DNA of 38,429 nucleotides from CAYTAP01 sp964435775 (lineage in GTDB: Bacteria; Planctomycetota; Phycisphaerae; Tepidisphaerales; Tepidisphaeraceae), in contig CAYTAP010000021.1 of assembly GCA_964435775.1 (NCBI GenBank), positions 1-38,429 on the forward strand. The letters run 5' to 3'. A program made the position numbers and the translations under genes. The notes under the pieces were generated by a model. It was not told where the DNA came from. It was given only the letters and a program-made list of their open reading frames with translations, and did not search any database. Positions 33,197 to 38,429 of the stretch are shown piece by piece; the first letter of the stretch is position 1; each line of letters begins with the position of its first letter.

Positions 33197-33224
33197 ATGG
33201 TACAAGACATTTTCCATGTATCAA
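33197..33224 (-). promoter_or_regulatory. Predicted promoter of the FG-GAP gene
   Basis: TTGATA (33224-33219) and TACCAT (33202-33197) are separated by 16 bp on the minus strand, 5/6 and 4/6 matches to the sigma-70 boxes. The leader would be about 155 nt. Confidence 0.4.
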
Positions 33225-33344
33225 TAATTGAATGCGAAGAATTGACAGGGCCATCCGGCGGTGTGATGTGGTCCGTCGCTTACGCCTTCGGCTCGTGGCA
33301 CTTGTGACTCGGCGGAGGGTGAATGGGCGGCTTGTAACGACGGC

Positions 33345-33372
33345 TTTCGATTGGAGCTGGGGTATGTATAAT
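33345..33372 (+). promoter_or_regulatory. Predicted promoter of lpxC-fabZ
   Basis: A perfect -10 TATAAT at 33367-33372 lies about 50 bp before the start codon. The -35 position has only a weak match (TTTCGA at 33345-33350, 16-bp spacing). Confidence 0.45.
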
Positions 33373-33422
33373 TGGGATGAACCCGCGGTTTGGCCGGGGG
33401 AAGGGGGTGGTGGTGTGCGCGA

Positions 33423-34763
33423 GTGAAACACGTGGCAAGCCGGCAGCGGACAATTTCGCGCGAAGTCTCCTTCAGTGGAGCGGGGCTCTTCTCGGGAGAG
33501 ACCGCGACGCTGACCTTTGAGCCGGCGGAGGCGAACAGCGGCATCACGTTTGTCCGGGAACAGGATGGAAAGGTGGCGACGATTCCGGCACTGGTCCGGA
33601 ACGTGCTCCCTCGACCACGGCGGACGTGCTTGAAAAACGGGACGTTGTTCGTCGAGACCATCGAGCATTGCATGGCGGCGCTGGCGGGCATGGAAGTGGA
33701 CAACGCGGTGGTTCGTGTGACGGGGGGAACGATTGGGGAACTGCCAGGAGGGGATGGGAGCAGCAGGCCATTCGCCATGGCGCTGGCCGAGGCGGGGGTG
33801 GTGGAGCAGGAGGCGGATCGGCGGCCGGTGGTCATCGACCAACCGGTGCAGATCACCGATGGGGAGGCGAGCCTCGTCGCCCTGCCCGGGCCGACGGATC
33901 ACTTGGAGCTCATTTACGATTTCGAAGGACCATCACCCCTTGGGCGGCAGATTTATGCGTTTCGAACGCATGGCAAGGGGGATGGGGAGGACTTCCTGAC
34001 ACAGGTCGCGCCAGCGCGGACATTTGTGTTCGAAAATGAGGCTGCGGAATTGCGGGCGCGGGGGATCGGGAAGCATTTGTCGCCGGCGGAATTGCTCGTC
34101 ATCGCGCCGAGCGGACCGATTGACAACGCATTTCGGTTCGCCGATGAATGCGCGCGACATAAGCTGCTGGATTTGCTGGGGGATTTGTACCTGGTGGGTC
34201 GGCCGGTGCATGGGCGAATCATCGCCCGCAAGAGCGGCCACGCGATGAACCACCGGCTGGCGCGTCGGATATTGGAGGCGGAGGCGGTCAGCGGGCGGGA
34301 GGCACTGATCCACAGGAGCGACGCCGCGCTGGACATCCGGGCGATTCAGCGAATCCTGCCGCATCGGTACCCAATGCTCCTGGTGGACCGGGTAATCGAG
34401 ATCACGGGGGATGAGAAGGCGGTGGGGATCAAAAATGTGACGTTTAACGACATTTTCTTTCAGGGGCACTATCCGGGGACGCCGATCATGCCCGGAGTGC
34501 TGATCGTGGAGGCGATGGCGCAACTGGGGGGCTTGCTCCTGAGCCGGAAGCTGGAACATACGGGAAAACTTGCGGTTCTATTGAGTATGGATAAGGTAAA
34601 GATGCGGCATCCGGTCATCCCCGGCGATCAATTGATCCTGGAGGCGGTGACGGTGCGCGTCAAGAGCCGGACGGGGCATGTCCGTTGTAAAGCATTTGTA
34701 CAAGATAAGTTAGCGGCGGAGGCGGACATCAAGTTTATGTTGGTGGATGCCGAACCTGTCTAA
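33423..34763 (+). CDS. lpxC-fabZ: Fused LpxC deacetylase / FabZ dehydratase
   Basis: One 446-residue chain joins LpxC (UDP-3-O-acyl-GlcNAc deacetylase, committed step of lipid A) to FabZ (3-hydroxyacyl-ACP dehydratase). The LpxC half starts RQRTISREVSFSGAGLFSGE. It carries the catalytic VETIEHCMAALAG (Glu-His), then HKLLDLLGDLYLVG and KSGHAMN (zinc ligands and catalytic His). The FabZ half has LPHRYPMLLVDRVIE and GHYPGTPIMPGVLIVEAMAQ with the catalytic His and Glu. GTG 33423 is my choice; GTG 33432 and TTG 33390 are alternatives, and none has a clear Shine-Dalgarno. The usual GLHSG is GLFSG here. Such fusions are known from planctomycetes and Bacteroidetes. Confidence 0.94.
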   Translation: MKHVASRQRTISREVSFSGAGLFSGETATLTFEPAEANSGITFVREQDGKVATIPALVRNVLPRPRRTCLKNGTLFVETIEHCMAALAGMEVDNAVVRVTGGTIGELPGGDGSSRPFAMALAEAGVVEQEADRRPVVIDQPVQITDGEASLVALPGPTDHLELIYDFEGPSPLGRQIYAFRTHGKGDGEDFLTQVAPARTFVFENEAAELRARGIGKHLSPAELLVIAPSGPIDNAFRFADECARHKLLDLLGDLYLVGRPVHGRIIARKSGHAMNHRLARRILEAEAVSGREALIHRSDAALDIRAIQRILPHRYPMLLVDRVIEITGDEKAVGIKNVTFNDIFFQGHYPGTPIMPGVLIVEAMAQLGGLLLSRKLEHTGKLAVLLSMDKVKMRHPVIPGDQLILEAVTVRVKSRTGHVRCKAFVQDKLAAEADIKFMLVDAEPV

Positions 34764-34870
34764 AAGGAGAGACCGTGGGTTGAAAGGTTGCTGGGTTGGC
34801 GCGTCCTGTGATGGAAGTTCATGGCAGAACCGTGCGAGCCCGACAATCAAGCCCCGAACCATCGAGCCCT

Positions 34871-35677
34871 ATGCCAAAGATTTCGCCCCTTGCTGTAGTC
34901 GATCCCCAAGCGGAATTGGCCGACGACGTGGAAGTCGGTCCGTTCTGCGTCATTGGTCCGAACGTGGTCGTCGGCGCGGGTACGCGCCTGCACAACCATG
35001 TGACATTGACGGGACATACGACAATCGGACGGGGTAATGAGATTCACGCCAACGCGGTGCTGGGAGGCGGGCCGCAAGATCGCAAATATCGGGGGGAGCC
35101 AACGCGGCTGGAGGTTGGGGATGGGAACATCATCCGTGAGGCGGTGACGATGCACACGGGGACGGTGCTGGGGGGCGGGCTGACGCGCATTGGTTCACAT
35201 GGATTGTTCATGGTCAACGTGCACCTGGGGCATGATGTGCATGTGGGGGACCACGTCATCATGGCCAACAACACGATGATCGCGGGGCATGTGCTGGTGG
35301 GGAATTACGTCAACATCATGGGTGCGGTGGGGATTCATCACTTTGTGACGATCGGGGAGGTGGCGTTCATCGCGGGGATGTCGCGGATTCATCACGATGT
35401 GCCGCCGTTTGTAAAGGTGGACGGGGCGGACCTCGTGCGCGGGGTCAACGATGTGGGGCTCAAGCGGGCGGGGTACACGGACGATGATGTCGAGGCGCTG
35501 GATGATGCGTGTCGGCGGCTGTTTTTCCGTGAAAAGCCGATGACGCGAACGATGGCGGAGTTCAACATGCAAAATGGTTTGAACCCGCAGGTTCGGCGGA
35601 TGATCGAGTTCCTGCAACAGCGCGACATGGGCCGACATGGACGATATCAGGAATCGATGCGGACCAAGCATGGGTGA
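34871..35677 (+). CDS. lpxA: UDP-N-acetylglucosamine acyltransferase
   Basis: LpxA starts lipid A synthesis by adding a 3-hydroxyacyl chain to UDP-GlcNAc; its product is the substrate of the LpxC half next door. From ATG 34871 the 268 residues show a left-handed beta-helix of hexapeptide repeats (VEVGPFCVIGPNVVVGAGTR, TTIGRGNEIHANAVLGG). The catalytic His region is VNVHLGHDVHVGDHVIMANN, followed by HFVTIGEVAFIAGMSRIHHD and VPPFVKVDG. A C-terminal helical part starts near GLKRAGYTDDDVEALDDACR. In-frame starts at 34811 and 34796 add only non-conserved residues. The 107-bp gap from lpxC-fabZ suggests cotranscription. Confidence 0.94.
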   Translation: MPKISPLAVVDPQAELADDVEVGPFCVIGPNVVVGAGTRLHNHVTLTGHTTIGRGNEIHANAVLGGGPQDRKYRGEPTRLEVGDGNIIREAVTMHTGTVLGGGLTRIGSHGLFMVNVHLGHDVHVGDHVIMANNTMIAGHVLVGNYVNIMGAVGIHHFVTIGEVAFIAGMSRIHHDVPPFVKVDGADLVRGVNDVGLKRAGYTDDDVEALDDACRRLFFREKPMTRTMAEFNMQNGLNPQVRRMIEFLQQRDMGRHGRYQESMRTKHG

Positions 35678-35712
35678 TGGGAAGGCGACACGGCGGATGC
35701 GGCGCGTGAGGC

Positions 35713-35727
35713 GGGGTATAATACCCC
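35713..35727 (+). promoter_or_regulatory. Palindrome covering the -10 box of the antitoxin gene
   Basis: GGGGTAT and ATACCCC form a perfect inverted repeat around a single A. TATAAT (35717-35722) lies inside it. The start codon is 16 bp beyond, with AGAGG between. A repressor binding here would block the promoter; autoregulation by the antitoxin is a common pattern but is inferred here. Confidence 0.5.
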
Positions 35728-35743
35728 AAGAGAGGTGGCCATC

Positions 35744-35977
35744 ATGTCAACAATCAAGGCGCGATGGGAGCGCGGCGCTTTTCGGCCGCTCAAGCCGGTG
35801 AATCTGCCTGAAGAGGCGGAGGTGGACGTGGTGATTCCCGAGACGCCGGATGAGGAGGAGGAAACGCCGAAGCAGAAGCGGGATCGGGAGGAGATTCTGG
35901 AGATTTTGTCCCACAGTTACAATACCGGCACAACAAACGCCGCCGCACGTCACAATGAACATTCCAATGATCCTTGA
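35744..35977 (+). CDS. Putative AF2212-like (DUF104) antitoxin, no toxin partner
   Basis: The 77-residue product starts MSTIKARWERGAFRPLKPVN, with LPEEAEVDVVIPE, the pattern of the short AF2212-type antitoxin family that usually precedes a PIN-domain toxin. Residues 35-60 are strongly acidic and basic by turns. The C-terminal tail (SYNTGTTNAAARHNEHSNDP) is polar. No PIN-like open frame follows: the next 280 bp lack any frame with Asp-based PIN motifs. AGAGG lies eight bases before the ATG; GTG 35735 is an alternative start. Confidence 0.7.
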   Translation: MSTIKARWERGAFRPLKPVNLPEEAEVDVVIPETPDEEEETPKQKRDREEILEILSHSYNTGTTNAAARHNEHSNDP

Positions 35978-36257
35978 CTGAACCGCGTCAGAAACTGCCG
36001 GATCATTCGGTTCTCCGTGGCGTTCGCCACGTTACAGGAAATAAATCGCAAATGAACTGGGATGTACATGGAACCTCGACATCCGTGTTTATCTGTGGTT
36101 CATTTTTTGAACTGTGGCACGCCGCGCCGGAGAACGGAACGACCCAGCTATGACGTTGCCCTCCCCTACCGCAATGCACGCCATCTCCTTATGATGCACC
36201 GCCCGCGGGATCCGGCGGAAAGCGGATCGCGGCGCGAATGGAAGGAATGATCCGCAT
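35978..36257. other. Non-coding spacer between the antitoxin and the glycosidase gene
   Basis: I see no gene in these 280 bp. GTGGCGTTCGCCAC forms a small palindrome near 36017. ATCCGTGTTTATCTGTGGTT (36080-36099) is a degenerate 10-nt tandem of a kind often dispersed in bacterial spacers. Neither is functionally assigned. Confidence 0.4.
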
Positions 36258-37364
36258 ATGGCGCGACGGGCGATTGTATTGGTGGCGGTCTTCGCATACC
36301 TGGCAATTTTCGGGTGCGTGGCGTGGTCGGGTGCTGATGCGCCGACGGTTCCCACGGCGGTGGTTGAGAACGCGCCCATGCCGTCGGAACATTCGAGCCA
36401 GATGCTTTTGAAGGCGCTGCCGTTTCGCAGCGTCGCCATGCAGGTGCAGCGGGTGGACTGGATCGACAAATATAAAAAGAGCATTGATGAAATCGCGGCG
36501 GTCGGCGCGGACACAGTGCTGCTGGTGGTCGATGCGCGGCAGGAAAATGGTGAAAGCAGCCGGATTTACCTCGACATGCGGATGACCCCGACGCCGGATC
36601 AACTGGGAGCGCTGATCAGGCACGCCAAGGAGCGCAAGCTTCGAGTGATCCTGATGCCCATCGTGCTGCTGGACAATCCAACCGGCAACGAATGGCGCGG
36701 GACGCTGGCGCCCAGGAGCTGGGATGACTGGTTTGACAGCTACCGTGACATGATCGGTCACTTCGCGTGGATCGCGCAAGGGACGGGGGTGGACATGCTC
36801 GTCGTGGGATCGGAACTCGTCAGCTCCGAAAAGCTGCCGGAGCAATGGGACAAAACGATTCGCTCGGTGCGGGAGATTTACCATGGGCTGCTGACGTATT
36901 CGTCGAACTGGGACCATTACACGGCCGTCCCGTTCTGGAACGAACTCGATCTGATCGGCATGAACAGCTACTGGAAGATGGGGAAGGATCACAACGTGAC
37001 CGTGCCGCAGATCAAGGCGCGGTGGGGTGAAATCCAGCGCGACCTCAAGCCGTTTGTGGAGAAAACCGGCAAGCCGCTGATGTTTCTGGAGGTTGGCTGG
37101 TGCAGCCTGGCCAATGCCGCCCATGAGCCGTGGGATTACACGAAGGTGAGCGAACCGATTGATCTGGACTTGCAAAGGCGGTTGTACGAGGCTTTTTTTG
37201 AAGCTTGGTACGGCAAGCCGTGGTTGGGGGGATTCAGCATCTGGGAATGGCCGCCCGGCGACGGCGGCGCGGAGGACCGGGGCTATACTCCGGAAAATAA
37301 ACCCGCCGAGAAGGTGCTCCGGCGATGGCTGGAGAAGCCGCGGTGGACGGTTGGGGGACTTTAA
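36258..37364 (+). CDS. GH113-like glycoside hydrolase, probably membrane-attached
   Basis: The 368-residue product begins with a hydrophobic export signal. IFGC (Cys20) could be a lipobox, so a lipoprotein is possible. The rest is a TIM barrel of the GH113 type (beta-mannanase and related enzymes): LRVILMPIVLLDN, then VVGSELVSSE with E186 as likely acid/base. WNELDLIGMNSYW follows, then MFLEVGWCSLANAA with E278 as likely nucleophile, and GGFSIWEWPP. These two glutamates and their spacing fit the family, but the substrate is not proven. It lies upstream of aspS without an obvious link. Confidence 0.8.
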   Translation: MARRAIVLVAVFAYLAIFGCVAWSGADAPTVPTAVVENAPMPSEHSSQMLLKALPFRSVAMQVQRVDWIDKYKKSIDEIAAVGADTVLLVVDARQENGESSRIYLDMRMTPTPDQLGALIRHAKERKLRVILMPIVLLDNPTGNEWRGTLAPRSWDDWFDSYRDMIGHFAWIAQGTGVDMLVVGSELVSSEKLPEQWDKTIRSVREIYHGLLTYSSNWDHYTAVPFWNELDLIGMNSYWKMGKDHNVTVPQIKARWGEIQRDLKPFVEKTGKPLMFLEVGWCSLANAAHEPWDYTKVSEPIDLDLQRRLYEAFFEAWYGKPWLGGFSIWEWPPGDGGAEDRGYTPENKPAEKVLRRWLEKPRWTVGGL

Positions 37365-37426
37365 GCGGGCGGGGCACCGGGCAGGATCGATCACATTACA
37401 CAATTGTTCATCAGGTAAAGAGATTC

Positions 37427-38429
37427 ATGGAAGCCATTGAAACACGATATCGTTCGGTTACTTGCGGTTCTTTGCGGGAAACAGACGTCGGGAAGGAAGT
37501 CAAACTGGCCGGTTGGGTGCATTCGTACCGGGATCACGGCGGGCTGGTCTTCATCGACCTGCGCGACCGGGACGGGCTGACGCAACTGGTGTTCGACGCC
37601 GACGACTGCGGGGCGGCGTGCCTGGATGAAGCGCGGCGGCTGCGAAGTGAATGGGTGATCAGCGTCAGCGGCCTTGTGTCAGCGCGGGCGGCGGAGGTGA
37701 TCAACCAGAAGATTCCGACGGGGCATATTGAGGTGCGGGTGAAGACGATGGAGGTGCTGAGTGTTTCGCCGACGCCGCCGTTCACGCCGCATGGCTCGGA
37801 GAATGTCAATGAGGAGAAGCGGTTGCAGCATCGGTACATCGACCTGCGCCGGCCGGAGATGCAGCAGACGCTGCGGACGCGGCATCGGGTGACGCGGCTT
37901 ATGCGCGAGCACCTGGATGACCTCGGCTTCTGGGAAATCGAGACGCCCTTTCTGACGAAAAGCACACCTGAAGGCGCGCGGGATTTTCTCGTCCCGGCGC
38001 GGTTGATGCCCGGCAGCTTTTATGCCCTGCCGCAGTCGCCACAGCTCTTCAAGCAGTTGCTCATGATCGGCGGGTGCGACAAGTACATGCAGATCGTCCG
38101 CTGTTTTCGGGATGAGGATCCGCGGGCGGATCGGCAGGCGGAGTTCACCCAGCTTGACGTGGAGATGAGCTTCATCGACCGCGAGAACATCATCGCGGTC
38201 ACGGAAGGGTTGATGCGGCGAATCTGGAAAGAGGTGCTGGGCAAGGAGATTCCAAACCCGATCCCGCACATAGAATATGACGATGCGATGAACCGGTATG
38301 GGTCGGATCGTCCGGACCTGCGCTATGGGATGGAGCTGCATGACATCACGAAACTTGGGCAGACGACGGACTTTGGGGTGTTCAAGAACGCGGCGATGGT
38401 CAAGGCGATCGCCGTCCCCGGCGGCGTCA
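37427..38429 (+). CDS. aspS: Aspartyl-tRNA synthetase (3' part beyond window)
   Basis: The enzyme charges tRNA-Asp (and possibly tRNA-Asn). The first 334 residues are visible. The anticodon-binding OB fold is at about 10-110 (VKLAGWVHSYRDHGGLVFID, LRDRDGLTQLVF). Class II motifs follow: LQHRYIDLRRPEMQQTLRTR, then FWEIETPFLTKSTPEGARDF, then YALPQSPQLFKQLLMIGG and MQIVRCFRDEDPRADRQAEF (motif 2), QLDVEMSF. The bacterial-type insertion domain has begun (YDDAMNRYGSDRPDLRYGME) when the window ends. The ATG at 37427 is preceded by AGGT, 12 bases upstream. Confidence 0.96.
   Translation, partial: MEAIETRYRSVTCGSLRETDVGKEVKLAGWVHSYRDHGGLVFIDLRDRDGLTQLVFDADDCGAACLDEARRLRSEWVISVSGLVSARAAEVINQKIPTGHIEVRVKTMEVLSVSPTPPFTPHGSENVNEEKRLQHRYIDLRRPEMQQTLRTRHRVTRLMREHLDDLGFWEIETPFLTKSTPEGARDFLVPARLMPGSFYALPQSPQLFKQLLMIGGCDKYMQIVRCFRDEDPRADRQAEFTQLDVEMSFIDRENIIAVTEGLMRRIWKEVLGKEIPNPIPHIEYDDAMNRYGSDRPDLRYGMELHDITKLGQTTDFGVFKNAAMVKAIAVPGGV

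Larger units (their letters stand above)
33035..33422. other. Divergent intergenic region between the FG-GAP gene and lpxC-fabZ
   Basis: About 390 bp with no supported gene. It contains a minus-strand promoter-like site at 33197-33224 and a plus-strand TATAAT at 33367-33372. An AT-rich patch at 33207-33240 is noticeable against the high-GC background. A 235-residue minus-strand reading through the region is judged a shadow of lpxC. Confidence 0.5.

Noticed and set aside
33195..33902. 235-codon minus-strand frame across the lpxC start
   Set aside because: It overlaps the conserved LpxC N-terminus and has no known domain; it is a shadow frame.
35978..36257. Remnant of a PIN toxin after the antitoxin
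   Set aside because: None of the three plus-strand frames shows the Asp-containing PIN motifs, even when allowing frameshifts.

Overview
The window is about 38 kb of GC-rich DNA that reads as a Planctomycetota chromosome, most likely Phycisphaerae-like. Four things support this: a fused lpxC-fabZ gene; a secreted FG-GAP protein with the planctomycete N-terminal box LEDRRLLSA; a small basic protein that looks like the signature protein of the PVC superphylum; and a DUF6807 plus Gfo/Idh/MocA gene pair. Two runs of exactly ten N (15810-15819 and 20448-20457) show that this is a scaffolded assembly. The class-level placement is inference.

Region 1 (1-12177, all minus strand) is the S10-spc-alpha ribosomal protein operon. 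From its promoter at about 12150-12177 it runs rpsJ, rplC, rplD, rplW, rplB, rpsS, rplV, rpsC, rplP, rpmC, rpsQ, rplN, rplX, rplE, rpsN, rpsH, rplF, rplR, rpsE, rplO and secY (cut by the window edge). rpmD is absent. The gaps between cistrons are unusually long, often 50-240 nt. Many hold inverted arrays of 7-nt units (consensus GTCMGTK, or other heptamers) or other inverted repeats that could fold in the mRNA. Several of the proteins carry low-complexity tails, most strikingly a Gly/Arg-rich N-terminus on S5.

Region 2 (12178-20943) holds housekeeping and regulatory genes: a 932-residue exported protein of unknown function, an RluA-type pseudouridine synthase, a sensor kinase with a Fis-type response regulator, the PVC small basic protein, a class I/II aminotransferase and a small membrane protein.

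Region 3 (20981-28219, minus strand) holds a peptide-type substrate-binding protein without its transporter and an exported unknown. It also has a three-gene set: an iron alcohol dehydrogenase, an aldehyde dehydrogenase and a glutamine-synthetase-like ligase. Together these could gamma-glutamylate an amine or amino alcohol and oxidise it.

Region 4 (28314-31008, plus strand) is a three-gene set coupled by ATGA overlaps: a DUF6807 (PmoA-like) protein, a Gfo/Idh/MocA oxidoreductase and a cupin, probably for sugar or sugar-acid catabolism. A convergent FG-GAP surface protein follows.

Region 5 (33423-38429, plus strand) holds lpxC-fabZ and lpxA (lipid A synthesis), an orphan AF2212-like antitoxin whose -10 box lies inside a perfect palindrome, a GH113-like glycosidase and the 5' part of aspS.

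The least explained structure is the family of heptamer-based inverted repeats between cistrons. I see no CRISPR array, transposase, phage gene, tRNA or rRNA.
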